This document shows positions 49,174-60,566 of a DNA stretch of 64,000 bases, piece after piece (the first letter of the stretch is position 1; each line of letters opens with the position of its first letter). The DNA is taken from positions 43,503,555-43,567,554 of the forward strand of contig OX359280.1 in assembly GCA_947179155.2 (NCBI GenBank), read 5' to 3'. This stretch comes from Hedera helix (lineage: Eukaryota > Streptophyta > Magnoliopsida > Apiales > Araliaceae). Made by a program: the position numbers and the translations under genes. Under the pieces are notes generated by a model that did not search any database, was not told the DNA's origin, and saw only the letters and a program-made list of their open reading frames with translations.

Positions 49174-49880
49174 ATGAAGGTATGGCATTTTTGTTTAGGT
49201 GTTCTTATTTTCATCTTTGAGAATTCATGAAATCACCTTTCCTAGATATAATCTGTATTTTGTAGTTTTTCAGCTTTTCTTTATTTGCAAAAAATATATA
49301 TGTTAGTTTTGCTTGATTTGTCAATAATTTTGAGACGTGATGCAAGAAAGTTTCATAATACAATAAGATTACGATGCGTCATTTTGTATGCATGTTTATA
49401 TTTTTAATTATTTTTTTGTAACAACAATGACGTTTTACAAGCTAGATTTGAGGAATTAAGAATACAAAGTAAAAATAATATTTGAGTTTTCAGGGAGAAG
49501 AAAGATGATGGTGAGGTTGATGATGGTGGTAGATATGGTTTTACGATGCCATTTGGGGGTTCGGATTTGGTCACATCGTGATGAATTTTAATGGGGGATT
49601 TTGGAAAAGAAGATGAAGAGAAAAGTTTGACCTCGGAGAGCCACGTAAACCATGTAGCCTTAGTCCATGTTATTTTCTTTTTCTTTTTCTTTTTACCAGT
49701 TACATAGGAAAAAAATCTGAAACAATTTAAGAGGCTTTTAATCAATTTAATAGAATGGTCCAATTTTTTTTTAATTTTAATTAGTTCAGTTTATCAATTG
49801 TATAAATTAAAATTTTAGTAGTGTAATAAGTAAAAGGTGCAAACTATAACGTGATAATCCTTAATTTTGCTGTTATTTTT
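49174..49880. other. Spacer after glucosyltransferase 2; no gene
   Basis: Holds the 3' UTR of the gene, then sequence without recognisable coding content. A small minus ORF near 49404-49763 is low complexity (Lys and Ser runs). Confidence 0.55.
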
Positions 49881-49884
49881 GCAG

Positions 49885-50280
49885 TTAACCCAAAAAATAA
49901 TTATCAATCTTGTACTTTGTACATAAATAATAGTATAATATGCAAAAAACTATAATTACATATGCATAAAACATAGCCACAAAGAAGATCCATTTATATC
50001 ACATTCTATTGAGCTTTTGCGAACCCTAAAACACTTGAAAGAGAACATTTATTATTTTTTGAGAGTACTAGTACATGTATTTGATATGGTTTTCTAATGA
50101 TTTTTACAAGTATAGCTCTTTTATTTATGAAATTTGTATTTGAGTAAAAAAATATGTATTTTCTTCTCTTATTTTTAACTCAATTTTCGACTTGAAGGCT
50201 TAAAAAAATTCAAGAGTTGGGAGCAAATTCATCCAAGAGGGGTTAGAGATGAAGAATGTTTATGACCAAATGTTTCGTGT
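49885..50280 (+). pseudogene. Duplicated intron 5/exon 6 of glucosyltransferase 2, left half
   Basis: Matches the end of intron 5 and start of exon 6 of the gene at 44858-49173 (about 48500-48897): the shared string GAGCTTTT, the ACACTT(A/G)AAAGAGAACAT block, then the exon from 50198. The second codon is TAA where the gene has CAA, so the copy is dead. Homology stops abruptly at 50280 inside the exon and resumes at 63488, 13.2 kb away. Confidence 0.9.
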
Positions 50281-51340
50281 TTTCTTTTTTGATCAGCTAA
50301 AAGAAAATTTCATTGAACACTGTGAGCTCAGGAATAAAATTAAAGTTTACATTAAATAGTCATAAATGAAATTAGGGTTAACATTGAATGTCCTAAAATA
50401 AAATAACGAACAAATAGAGACCGAAAAATATAATTTAAGAGTTGTTGTCATGAGTTCCAATGCAGAAGGCTTGTGGGGACTACTCGGGTTTGGGAATCGG
50501 TTGAGGGATTGGATTGCTGGCTAGAAGAATTGGGTAATTTGGGCATTACCTGGGTAACTAGGGATATTCCAGGAATTTCCTCATCATTAAGAACATTTCT
50601 AGAAATTCCCCTCTTGACATGTGCCTAGCACATGTCATGGACCCTATAAATATCATTCACCTAACAAGTGAAGGGGGAGGATTCTTTGAAAAAACACTTA
50701 GAATTGAGTCATCGAAACACACACTCTCTCTATCTAGAAACAAGAGGTAAGTTGGAAAGAATTGGGAATTTATGATCGACTTATCATCGAGTGAATGAAA
50801 GTGTTGGCTTGCCTATCTGGAATTCACTCGAAACACCTGTCACGGCTCCTGGACACCAGCTGTTACGCCGTGATTCTGGAGTTCTGTCACGTGTTACTTT
50901 GGTAGTTGCTCACCGGTTCTTCCACCCTCTCTAATCTTTCAACCGATTTTGTATCTTTTGCGGATTTCTCTCCTCCACCATAACTACATATAATAATAGT
51001 ACATAAGTAGCAAATCCAAAAGATATAGGTAAAGCCATTATAGAAAAACAATACAAAAAACCTATAAATTATGTATAAAAAATAGCACATTGTCTAGCAA
51101 TCATAAACCTAGACACCTGATTCTTAAGGAGAATAAATCTGAATTGAAGTTTAGTAGACACCCCCATGCAAAACTCCATCAATTGTTGAATTTCAAAATT
51201 CTCCAAACATCCAACAATACCCGTAAAAAGATACTAAAACGTAAAAGCAAATAATCTTGCCAATCATCACAATCAATTCTTCATTTTAAACCCTATCGCC
51301 AAGGAGAAGAAAAATCCTTTTTGTAGTTTTGTAAATGCCC
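50281..51340 (-). mobile_element. LINE-like element, 3' portion
   Basis: Starts at the breakpoint with TTTCTTTTTTGATCAGCTAA. Read on the minus strand this is a 3' end reading TTAGCTGATCAAAAAAGAAA, the A-rich tail form of plant L1-type LINEs. Sequence to 51340 continues after the Tat element at 61117. No ORF is preserved here. Confidence 0.6.
50440..50930 (+). other. GC-richer insert with TATA-like promoter, unresolved
   Basis: A segment of different composition inside the LINE-like part. It contains CATGTGCCTAGCACATG, ACCCTATAAATATCATTC (TATA-like) and a following CTCTCTCTAT leader-like tract. It could be a solo LTR, but I found no convincing TG...CA ends or target duplication. Confidence 0.35.
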
Positions 51341-51867
51341 TGTTAACGCCAAATTTTGTAGCACCCGTTTAAATCACAAAATAACGAGCGAAATAAAACG
51401 TCCAACACAAATAATTCAGAGAAATTACTGTAAAGACACGAGAAATTTACGTGGAAACCCAAATCGGGAAAAAACCACGGGGAAAGAGAACAATTCACTA
51501 GAATAATATTGATGGTTACAGGTTTCCCTGATAATAGAGAGCTTGTATGCTGGAAAATTGGTTCTGCGTGTGAAATAGTGAGTAAAATAAGCCAATGTTT
51601 TTTCTTTCCTGTTGTTCCCCTTTTATATGCCCATGCAACCATAATTACCAGCATTAATCAACCAAATAAACGTCTCTCTCTCAGACAACCGTTTGACAGA
51701 CTTTTCATTTTTCAAGTAAAGTGGCTTTTCCTCTTCCAGACAGCCCATCCGTCAAAATGAATGGTCCAACAGATAACCCTGCCAGGCCCAGCCCAATAAA
51801 TTAATAGGGACCAACCGAATAATCCAGTATGGGTCCAAACCCGGGCCCAAATTATCTCAGCCCAACA
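51341..51867 (-). repeat. 3' LTR of the Tat element
   Basis: On the plus strand it runs from TGTTAACGCCAAATTTTGTA to CAGCCCAACA, so on the element strand it has TG...CA ends (TGTTGGGCTG...GGCGTTAACA). 527 bp, the same length as its partner. Confidence 0.95.
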
Positions 51868-51884
51868 TTGCCCCCCCACTCTCC
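51868..51884 (-). promoter_or_regulatory. Polypurine tract of the Tat element
   Basis: On the element strand GAGTGGGGGGGCAA directly precedes the 3' LTR. Confidence 0.75.
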
Positions 51885-52128
51885 TATTTGTAAGAGTCTT
51901 AAATAGGAGAGTAATTCAAACATTCTTATTTCCCTCGTAACTGATTATACCCAAACAGGCCTTAACTCCCCACGTCTGGCACACGATCATCACCCTCCTC
52001 TCACGTTCCCCCAAATCTGCTTCCGTTTGATCTTTGGGCGCCTCCCTACACTCCCAAAACTGACGCCTATTGAATTTCGTGCGCCCCCTACACCCCCAAA
52101 ACTGATGCCTGTATGTATTATTTTCATC

Positions 52129-52136
52129 TATAAAAG
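52129..52136 (+). promoter_or_regulatory. TATA box of the antisense gene
   Basis: TATAAAAG lies 107 bp upstream of the antisense gene's ATG (52243), followed by a pyrimidine-rich leader (CCCCCTTTCTCTCTCC). Position and form suit a Pol II core promoter oriented opposite to the retrotransposon. Confidence 0.65.
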
Positions 52137-52242
52137 CCCCAAAAGTCTTTTTCCTAACATACTACTCATTTTCTGAAATCCCCCTTTCTCTCTCCTTCTG
52201 GGTTTCTGAAAAATCCTCAAAAAAATTTCTTCTTTGGTATCC

Positions 52243-54522
52243 ATGGCAACTCAAGGTCATGCTTCTTCTTCTCATGCCCAACCTACCTTTGATAGGGAGA
52301 AAGAAAATGCCATCCGGCGAATATATAGAGACGCCCTAGCAGCAAACACCCCGTCGTCTGTAACCCCCGCCAAGCTTCAATCGTTCCGCCATGATTACCA
52401 GATCCCGCTTCAGTACGAGCTCAAAATTCCCCGACCTCATGAGAGGATGTACTGGCAACTCGAGGGAGGCTGGATAGGAGTTCCATCCCTAACCCTCAAA
52501 CATGGCGTCCGATTCCCTCTCCATCCTTTCATCACTGAGTTTTTAGGGTTTATAGGGATCGGGTTCTCCCAACTTGTTCCCAACTCTTATATCCACCTGA
52601 TCTGCTTCATAGCCCATTGCCGAGACCAGAATGTGGATCCAGCCTTAGATCTGTTCTTAAGCTATTTCAAACTCATCAACTCGAAAGAAAAGGGTTTTAA
52701 GGTCTTAACCCGATACGCCAATCGGAAAGTCTGGATGGCCACCCCTCAAAGCAACAAAGGATGGCACTCCTCCTGGTTCTTCATCCGAGGAACGGATACC
52801 GTTCTTCTACCACCCTGGGGAGAACCGAGCAAGGCGTCCCTAGGGTTTGATCACATTGAGGACGTTCGGGAGGCCGACCTCGAAAAGCTTCTTTCTTCCA
52901 TGCCGACAGACCTCTAGCCCAACAACCTGCTTTCCGACCAAGATTGGCTTTATGCTCATGGAAGTAAGTACCCAAATCACTTATAAAATTTCATCTTAAT
53001 TTGTCTATCTTATAACTATCCATCTTCTGTGCAGTAGTGCTTTTTCGCAGTTCGGAAAGGAATGCTTCCGATCCTCCCCCGATCACCCAAGGCCAAACTC
53101 AGGAGGGGCCCATCTTCATTCAGTTTCCTGCCTCTTCGGAAGAGTCTGAACCTCCTGCTGAACCATTAATCCGAAGAAAGAAGAGTTCTTCTTCTTCGAC
53201 CATTTCGGGTGAAAACCCGATGGCTCAAAGAACCAAACAAACAAACTTACAGCAAGAATCTGCCCCCCAAACCGAAGCCCAAACAAATACACAAACCGAG
53301 CCTGAACCTCAGGTTGAACCACAACCCTCTTCGGGTAATCCTCCAGACAATTCGACCGCCTCGGCCGACCCTACTTCGGGAACCCCAAAAAGAAAAGGCC
53401 CAGAGATATCCAAAAAACGAAGTGTTTTTGATATGTCTGAGTCAGAGCTCCGAAAAATCCTGAAGACCAAAAAACAAAAAACCTCCCATTCTTCCAAACC
53501 ACAACCAGCTTTATCCCGACCCCCTTCTCATAAACAGACCCAGCAAACCCCCGATCAACAAAAAACTCCCACCCCCGAACCGAACAAAGAAAAAACATCT
53601 GAACAACCTCACCCAACCCCAGCTCAGACTAGTAAATCGGCCGGAAAACGACCAATGGTAGAGCAAGCCGATCCCGTAGAAGAGTCGATACCTGAAATTG
53701 ACCCTTCGGCAACCGAACAACCTCCCCCACAACCAAATGATGGACCCCTTCCTTCCTTCTTTCCAAACGAGGCCAATACTAGCCTTCCATTCACGGCCTT
53801 CAACAGTTTCAACTTCCGAGCCGATAACAATGAGTTCCATGACTACTCCAACCGTGAGTTCATCTACGCCACCGCCCTTCATCAAGGCCGGGTAAGAATT
53901 TATTCTTCATTTAAATTTATTCCCAAAAATTTCCTAAGGTTTCTGATCATCTTTCTTGAGAATTTTTTGTAGGCCTTGGCCACCTTCAGCCGTCTCCTTG
54001 GTCGGGAATCAAGGAAGGAAAACAGTGATACAAAGGCGAAAAAGATGAAAACCAAGTATAAGGCCTTGAAGAAGAAAAACAAAGAACTAACCGCCGACAA
54101 CGTAGACCTTAAAACATCCAACGAAAATCTTCAACAACAGTGTGAGAGTGTGCTTGACATCAATAATCAAAGAACCGAAGAGATCACCCGACTCCAAGCT
54201 GAGAAGTCTGAGACATTGAAGAACTTTCAGCAACAAACTGAAGAACTCACCAAGCTGAAAGAACAAAATGCCCAATTAACCTCCGACATACAACGCCAAC
54301 AAAACGCCAATGAAATTCTGCGGGATCAAGTTCGACTTTGGAACCCCCGAACTTCGATATCAGATCCTCGAAGAGTACAGATCATCTCCTGAATTGTTGG
54401 ACCAGATAATTGAACAATTCCGCAAGGGTTTTCAGGCTGCCATGGTAAAAGCAGCAAAAACTGGTGTGGATCCTTCAGTGTTCTCCGATTCTGACTCTGA
54501 CTCTCCCGAGGACAATAATTAA
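52243..54522 (+). pseudogene. Antisense ORF of the Tat element, intron-containing, disrupted
   Basis: Reads opposite to gag-pol, between pol and the 3' LTR. I model three exons: 52243-52963, 53035-53891, 53973-54522, with GT/AG borders (GAA/GTAAGT; CTGTGCAG; CGG/GTAAG; TTTTTGTAG) that keep the frame. Exon 1 begins MATQGHASSS and contains PHERMYWQLEGGWIGVPSLT and FPLHPFITEFLGF, resembling the plant 'putative gypsy type transposon' domain (PF04195 type). Exon 2 is Pro/Gln/Ser/Glu-rich and disordered. Exon 3 is a heptad-patterned coiled coil (about 54030-54330) followed by an acidic tail ending DSDSDSPEDNN. Two lesions: an in-frame TAG at 52915-52917 before the first intron, and a frameshift near 54330-54345, after which the other frame carries the conserved-looking tail. 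Function in the family is unknown; DNA or capsid binding are guesses only. Confidence 0.75.
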
Positions 54523-54712
54523 CTCCGAACCGCCAACTTTTTCCTTGTATATATTTTCTTTATTTCTTCTTTTTTATTCTCCAATGTAACTTGCATCAAT
54601 TTCATCAATGGAACTTCGGGATTTTATTAATGTCTTGTGCAAACATATACTATGTACTGAAATTTCCTTTAAAATTCAACTAAGTACAAGTAAGTAAAAC
54701 ATTCTACCCGAT

Positions 54713-57700
54713 TTATTGGAAATACTTCCTTAATCTAGTTGCATGCCAAAAATTCTTCAAATCGGACCCAGACATATCCCGAAGACGATATGTCCCATAT
54801 TTTACAACTTCAATAACTTCATAGGGCCCTTCCCAATTCGGCATCAACTTACCCGTATTCATGGGGGTAGATGCTTCTGCTTCCCGAAGTACCAAATCCC
54901 CGACCTCAAAACGCCTTTGCCTAACCTTTCGATTATAGTGCCTTGCCGTTTTTTGTTGATACAGAGCCAACTTTATTACCGCAGCATCCCGAAGTTCGTC
55001 CACTAGATCAAGGTTAAGCCTAAGTCCTTGTTCATTGTATAATTCATTAAAGTTAACTCTCCGAAAAGAAGGAGAGCCAACCTCAACCGGGATTAAGGCT
55101 TCAGTCCCGTATGAAAGCCGAAAAGGAGAATCCCCGGTAGTTGTTCGAGGAGTTGTCCGATACGCCCATAAGACACTAGGAAGCTCCTCGGGCCACCTTC
55201 CCTTAACATCATCCAGTCTCCTTTTAATCCCATTCAATAGAGTCCTGTTTGTCACTTCGACTTGCCCATTGGCCTGAGGATGAGCCACCGATACCCTCCG
55301 ATGCTGTATACCCAAGTCAGATAAAAAAAATTCGAATTCAGCTCCAACAAATTGCAGTCCGTTGTCAGATACAAGGACCATCGGGATCCCGAATCTAAAA
55401 ACAATATTTTCCTTAAGGAAATTGATACAATCCTGCTCAGTAATACGCCGAAGTGGTTTCGCCTCAACCCATTTGGTCATGTAATCTATTGCCACTATCA
55501 TATAGGAAAACTGTCCTTTGGCCTTTGGCATCGGACCCACCAGATCGACACCCCAAACTGCAAAAGGAATTGGGGAAAGTACTGAAGATAACTCTTCGGG
55601 TGGTCGATGTGCCACAGAACTGTTAAGCTGACATTTCGGACACTTCTGCACAAACTCCTTTGCTTCTCGAAACATCGTTGGCCAATAGTATCCTTGACGG
55701 ATCAGTTTATATGCCAATGACTTGGCCCCCATATGGTCGCCGCAAATCCCTTCATGCACTTCCCGAAGAGCATACAAAGCTTCCGACGGGATAAGACATT
55801 TTGCCATGGGTCCCGAGTACACCCTTCGGAACAAATCTCCATCAATCAAACAGAAATAGGCACTTCTATATTTTATCATTTTTGCCAAAATTTTATCACT
55901 TGACAACTTACCATCAGCCAAATACTCTAAATAAGGAGTCAACCAACAATTAGATCTTTCCACGCACTTGACCTCCTTCTTCAGTATACTAGGGTCGATC
56001 AATTCTTCAATATACACTGACCCCGACAAAGACTCGTTCGGGGTAGTAGCAAGCTTTGATAAGGCGTCAGCCACAGTATTATCACTCCGGTCAATGTTCT
56101 GTAATGAATAGGAGATAAAGTACTGCAGGACACTCTTTACTTCGGACAGGTACCTTGTTATTCTAGTACCCCGAGCTTCGTATTCTCCCTGAATCTGTTT
56201 TATCACCAGCTGGGAATCACTCATGATCAGCAAGCTCTTGACCTCCAAACTTCGAGTCAATCTTAGGCCAGCCAATATAGCTTCGTACTTTGCCTCATTA
56301 TTGGTCGCTTTGAATTTAAACCGGATTGCTTGTTGGACCCTAAAACCTTCAGGACTTGTCAAAATTACACCGGCTCCACTCAAGTTTGCTGTGGATGATC
56401 CATCAACACTCAAAGTCCAAGAATGAGAAGGACCCGACTGCCCCCCAGCTATCAGTGTTACTGCCGACCCCGAAGAACCAACTGATTCCTCTTCGGAGAA
56501 CATGCACTCCACCATAAAATCAGCCAATGCTTGGCCCTTTATCGCCGTCCGAGGACGGTATTTAATCGTGAACTGGCTTAGCTCAACAGCCCAAGCCACC
56601 ATCCTTCCCGATGCATCGGGCTTTTGAAGAATTTTCTTTAAAGGTTGATCGGTGTAAACAATTATTACCCGACCCTGGAAGTAATGCCTTAGCTTTCTGC
56701 TAGCTATCACCTGGGAGTAGACACACTTCTCTAGGTTAGGATACCTCGTTTCTGCATCTCTCAAGGCATGACTAACATAGTAGACCGGATTCTGTCGACC
56801 TCCCTCTTCCCGAATCAACACAGCCCCAACAGCCATTGCACTTACAGCCAAATAGATGTATAGCAACTCCCGACTTAATGGCTTCTGCAGCAACGGAGTC
56901 GAAGACAAATATTTTTTGATGCCTTGGAATGCATCCTCGCAATCCGAAGTCCAATGAAATGATTTCTCGTTCTTCGGCCCTTTCAGGGTGTCGAAGAATG
57001 GCAAACACCTTTCGGCCGATCGGGACATGAATCGCCGAAGAGCAGCTATCCGACCTGTCAATCTCTGCACATCCTTGAATGTCTTCGGAGACTTCATATC
57101 AATGACTGCCTTAATTTTTTCTGGGTTAGCTTCTATCCCCCTCTTACTAACTAGATAACCCAGAAATTTGCCTGCACCGAGCCCGAATGTGCACTTAGTG
57201 GGATTCAACCGCATATTATAATGACGAACTGTCCGAAAGCACTCCTCCAAATCATCCAAATGGTTATGCACCCTGGCACTTCGAACAATCATGTCATCTA
57301 CATACACTTCCATGTTCCGACCAATTTGTTTTCGGAAGACTTTGTTCATCATCCTCTGATAAGTTGCCCCAGCATTGATCAGCCCGAAGGTCATCCGGTT
57401 ATATGCATAAATAGCCCGATGAGTAATGAAGGATGTCTTTGGGATGTCTTGTTTGTCCATCAAAATCTGATTATATCCCGAAAAGGCATCCAGAAAGCTG
57501 AGTATAGCATTCCCCGAAGTAGCATCGATCAACTGGTCGATGTGTGGTAGAGGATAGAAGTCCTTAGGGCATGCTTTATTCAGGTACGTGTAGTCTATGC
57601 AAACCCTCCATTTCCCATTTTGTTTGCGGACCAACACAACATTTGCAAGCCATTCCGGGTACTCAATTTCTTCAATAATCCCGGCATCCAACAGCTTTCC

Positions 57701-58939
57701 CACCTCTTCGTCAATTATTTTTTGGCGTTCGGGAGCAAAGATTCGCCTCTTCTGAAAGACAGGCTTCTTCTCGGGATCAACGGACAACCTGTGAATGGCC
57801 ACGTCTTCTGTCATCCCAGGCATGTCTCGGGGTGTCCAGGCGAAGATATCAGCATAAGTTCTGAGTAGTTCGACTAACCCTTTCTTCAAAGTATCTTGCA
57901 ACCCGGCCCCTATCTTTATCAACTTCTCACTATTCCCCGGAATAAGCTCCACATCTTCCGTCTCTTCAGCAGGGGAAGCCAGTAGTTCGGTAACTCCCTC
58001 GGTGAAAGACTCAACATCCACTGTCAAAGTCTGTCTCATCTTACTGACCCCGATCACCGGTGCTGTAAGAGTATGCCGATAACACCTTTTGGCAATGTCC
58101 AGATCCCCCTTAACTTCCCCAACCCCATGTGGGGTAGGGAACTTCATTTTGAAGTGAGCAATTGAGGTAACTGCTTGGAGTGCTGACAACGTCGTCCTTC
58201 CAAGAATGGCATTGTAAGCCGAGTCTACTTGTACTACAAAGAACTTAACGTTAACAGTCACTTGTTTGGGAGATTCCCCGAACACCATGGGCAACTCAAC
58301 TGTGCCGATTACTGGCACCGCTTCATTCCCGAACCCATATAGTGGCAATTCCTGGCCAACCTCCAGCTTGATTCCCTCCAAGTTCATGCGCTGGTAGGCA
58401 TGACTATATAACACATCAACCGAAGACCCGTTATCGATCATTATTCTCTTCTTATCGACGGGCCCTACTTGGGCAGTTATCACCAATGCCCCTTCATGTG
58501 GCTCCACTGAGTCAACCGGATAATCTTCATCCGAAAATGAAATCACCGACCCCGGATATAATTGTTCTGTTTTAATCGACTGTTCTGTTACAGCCATCAC
58601 CGTATCCGAAGTGGGTCTCCTGCGCTTTCCCGATGACTTGATGGGCAAACCTCCACTAATGACATCAATTACTCGTCTCGGCTGACTCCCACTAGCCTCA
58701 TTCTGATTGTTCTTTTGGGGCCGAACCCCCTGCGGGACTGTTCGCCCGGCCACAAAATGTTGTAATCGTCCACTCTGTATATTTTTCTCAATCAGCTTCT
58801 TCAAGTCTGGACATCCTTCAGCATCATGTCCCCTAGACTGATGGTACTCACAGTACTGATTTTGAAATCCTTCATAACCCCTTTTACTCCGAGGTGGTTC
58901 ATAAAATTGTGTACCCCTGATTTCATTCAGCACCTGCAC
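54713..58939 (-). CDS. pol: Tat-element pol: zinc knuckle, PR, RT, dual RNase H, integrase
   Basis: 1408 aa uninterrupted, in the same frame as the upstream gag. Order by residue: gag-type Cys-His box CEYHQSRGHDAEGC (30-43); protease IDNGSSVDVL (Asp169); RT about 395-580 with LDAFSGYNQI and YVDD (546-549); a first RNase H whose usual catalytic Asp region reads YIYLAVSAMAVGAVL, i.e. degenerate; a second, archaeal-like RNase H about 840-965 with SVDGSS (Asp846), NNEAKYEA (Glu882), SDSQLV (Asp908) and VADALS (Asp958); integrase with the HHCC finger ending CPKCQ, then Asp1132, Asp1192 and Glu1228. The enzyme set looks intact. Two nonsense codons upstream in gag mean the polyprotein cannot now be made from one start without readthrough. 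Confidence 0.93.
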   Translation of the reverse strand: MQVLNEIRGTQFYEPPRSKRGYEGFQNQYCEYHQSRGHDAEGCPDLKKLIEKNIQSGRLQHFVAGRTVPQGVRPQKNNQNEASGSQPRRVIDVISGGLPIKSSGKRRRPTSDTVMAVTEQSIKTEQLYPGSVISFSDEDYPVDSVEPHEGALVITAQVGPVDKKRIMIDNGSSVDVLYSHAYQRMNLEGIKLEVGQELPLYGFGNEAVPVIGTVELPMVFGESPKQVTVNVKFFVVQVDSAYNAILGRTTLSALQAVTSIAHFKMKFPTPHGVGEVKGDLDIAKRCYRHTLTAPVIGVSKMRQTLTVDVESFTEGVTELLASPAEETEDVELIPGNSEKLIKIGAGLQDTLKKGLVELLRTYADIFAWTPRDMPGMTEDVAIHRLSVDPEKKPVFQKRRIFAPERQKIIDEEVGKLLDAGIIEEIEYPEWLANVVLVRKQNGKWRVCIDYTYLNKACPKDFYPLPHIDQLIDATSGNAILSFLDAFSGYNQILMDKQDIPKTSFITHRAIYAYNRMTFGLINAGATYQRMMNKVFRKQIGRNMEVYVDDMIVRSARVHNHLDDLEECFRTVRHYNMRLNPTKCTFGLGAGKFLGYLVSKRGIEANPEKIKAVIDMKSPKTFKDVQRLTGRIAALRRFMSRSAERCLPFFDTLKGPKNEKSFHWTSDCEDAFQGIKKYLSSTPLLQKPLSRELLYIYLAVSAMAVGAVLIREEGGRQNPVYYVSHALRDAETRYPNLEKCVYSQVIASRKLRHYFQGRVIIVYTDQPLKKILQKPDASGRMVAWAVELSQFTIKYRPRTAIKGQALADFMVECMFSEEESVGSSGSAVTLIAGGQSGPSHSWTLSVDGSSTANLSGAGVILTSPEGFRVQQAIRFKFKATNNEAKYEAILAGLRLTRSLEVKSLLIMSDSQLVIKQIQGEYEARGTRITRYLSEVKSVLQYFISYSLQNIDRSDNTVADALSKLATTPNESLSGSVYIEELIDPSILKKEVKCVERSNCWLTPYLEYLADGKLSSDKILAKMIKYRSAYFCLIDGDLFRRVYSGPMAKCLIPSEALYALREVHEGICGDHMGAKSLAYKLIRQGYYWPTMFREAKEFVQKCPKCQLNSSVAHRPPEELSSVLSPIPFAVWGVDLVGPMPKAKGQFSYMIVAIDYMTKWVEAKPLRRITEQDCINFLKENIVFRFGIPMVLVSDNGLQFVGAEFEFFLSDLGIQHRRVSVAHPQANGQVEVTNRTLLNGIKRRLDDVKGRWPEELPSVLWAYRTTPRTTTGDSPFRLSYGTEALIPVEVGSPSFRRVNFNELYNEQGLRLNLDLVDELRDAAVIKLALYQQKTARHYNRKVRQRRFEVGDLVLREAEASTPMNTGKLMPNWEGPYEVIEVVKYGTYRLRDMSGSDLKNFWHATRLRKYFQ

Positions 58940-60097
58940 CCGATCAGCATTCAGTGGAGTAAATGATTTTTGTCCAAACCTGGGTTAGGCGGGTGGTTTG
59001 TTCGCCTGATTATTTCCCCTCGGCCCCAACCTATCCATCACATCCGACTTCCCCTCCTTATGTTTATACTGATCAGATCCCTTCTGATTTTTGGACAAAG
59101 TAGTCATGGCCTCCTCAATTACAATGAAATTCTCTACTCGTTCATAATCATCGGCCAAATCCTTCGGTGGTTTGAACATGATATTCTTCATTAGCTTCTT
59201 TGATCTATAGATGTCCAACCCCGTTGTAAAGAAACCCAACGCTTGGGTCATATCCAGGTTGACTACTGCCCCTGCTGCCTCCCTGAACCTTTGCACGTAC
59301 TGGTTAAGGGTCTCATCTCCCTTCTATTTAATTTGCATCAACGATGCAGTCAGCTTACCCCTTCTTTTGTTGCTGCCGAACCGGTCATGGAATTTATCAC
59401 ACAACTCCTTCCATGAATTAATGCTTCCCGAAGGCAAAGACACGATCCACTGCTTTGCTGCCTTTTTCAAGGTTGTTATGAAGATTTTACACATCCCTGC
59501 ATCTGAATGGTTGTAGTACCCCATCACAATCTCATAGGAATTGGTATGGTCATAGGGATCACCGGTGCCATCGAAAGACTCCAATGGTGGCAACTTCATC
59601 TTCGGATCAGCCTTTTCCATATTGATTGCAGCAGAAAATGGAGAATTGGTGTTCGTCGACTTTGCTACTGCCTTGACTTCGGCTAATTGTCGTTCCAATT
59701 CTGCCATCCTTTTCAATAAGGGATTATCATCATCATTAGTTTTCTGGAGATCAGGTTCGGCCCCTGAATCCCTCCTCGGGCTACGAACATCCCGATCATT
59801 CTGCACATATCCCGAACCTCTCCTCGGGCTCCGTTTTTCCCGATCATCGGGCACATACCCCGAAACTCTCCTCGGGCTCCTGATTTCTCTATCATCCTGC
59901 ACATACCCCGAACCCCTCATCGGGCTCCTGCTTCGGGCATGTCGTCTTTGGGGGGATGGTGAACGCCTCCGCCGTTCTGAATAAATAGATCCCCTATCCC
60001 GAAAGGGAGTTGATTCTCCACCCACTTGCTCCGATCGTGATTTTGGTGGGCCATAGTTATTTTCGACTCCATACTGTGATGTGGGTGGGTCATTCAC
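58940..60097 (-). pseudogene. gag: gag of the Tat element with two in-frame stops
   Basis: Reads from ATG 60097 in the same frame as pol. An Arg/Ser-rich region (SPSPQRRHARSRSP) comes first, then three to four tandem repeats of about 17 residues of the form GSGYVQDDREIRSPRR. Next is the retrotransposon gag core: FDGTGDPYDH, WKELCDKFHDRFGSNKR, LNQYVQRFREAA. Codon 258 is TAG (59326-59324) and codon 371 is TAA (58987-58985), both inside otherwise well-kept sequence. Because the LTRs are almost identical, either the stops are recent or the copy moved with help from a relative. Confidence 0.85.
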
Positions 60098-60513
60098 CCG
60101 TCCCCGAACCCTCTACTCTGGGGTGTCTGTATTCCAGACCCTTGTATTGTGTTCTGTGGTCCTTCATCCCTTTTCAACTCGGTCAGTAGAGCAACCCACC
60201 CTTCTTGCTGATGTTGAAGAGATAACATAGCCTGCTCTGCCGCTTTGATCCTCTGTCGCTTAATAGATTCCCTCTGTTCATGGAGATCTCCTCCTGCAAC
60301 CGTGTGCTCCCGAACAGAATCTTGTCGAATGGTTTCCCTATCATGTCCCAAACCAGGAGAATCAAAGGAAGACAACCGTTGACGAGCTGAGTTAGAGTGT
60401 GACGCCATGGATCCTCCCCTTTGATGGAGAGGACCCAACCTATCCTTGACCGAACCTCTAACAGTTGGTGTTGATGAACCTGTCCGCTCCACATGATTAT
60501 CTTGATGCTCCAT
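60094..60513 (-). CDS. Gag N-terminal ORF of the Tat element
   Basis: 139 aa from MEHQDNHVERTGSSTPTVRG, ending in TGA that overlaps the gag ATG (ATGA) in another frame. Polar, with a helical stretch RESIKRQRIKAAEQAMLSLQ. It probably is the real gag N-terminus separated by a one-base frameshift, though a separate leader ORF is possible. Confidence 0.55.
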   Translation of the reverse strand: MEHQDNHVERTGSSTPTVRGSVKDRLGPLHQRGGSMASHSNSARQRLSSFDSPGLGHDRETIRQDSVREHTVAGGDLHEQRESIKRQRIKAAEQAMLSLQHQQEGWVALLTELKRDEGPQNTIQGSGIQTPQSRGFGDG

Positions 60514-60566
60514 AATCGCAATACACCTGCTTTTTACTTCAACTGTGATTTTTCAAACAGAACCGG

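Noticed and set aside
53116..53885. Minus-strand ORFs opposite the antisense gene's second exon
   Set aside because: Low-complexity mirror of a Pro/Gln/Ser-rich coding exon.
54743..60004. Several plus-strand ORFs opposite Tat gag-pol
   Set aside because: Complementary frames of conserved pol and gag sequence; only the downstream antisense gene at 52243-54522 has its own coding signature.
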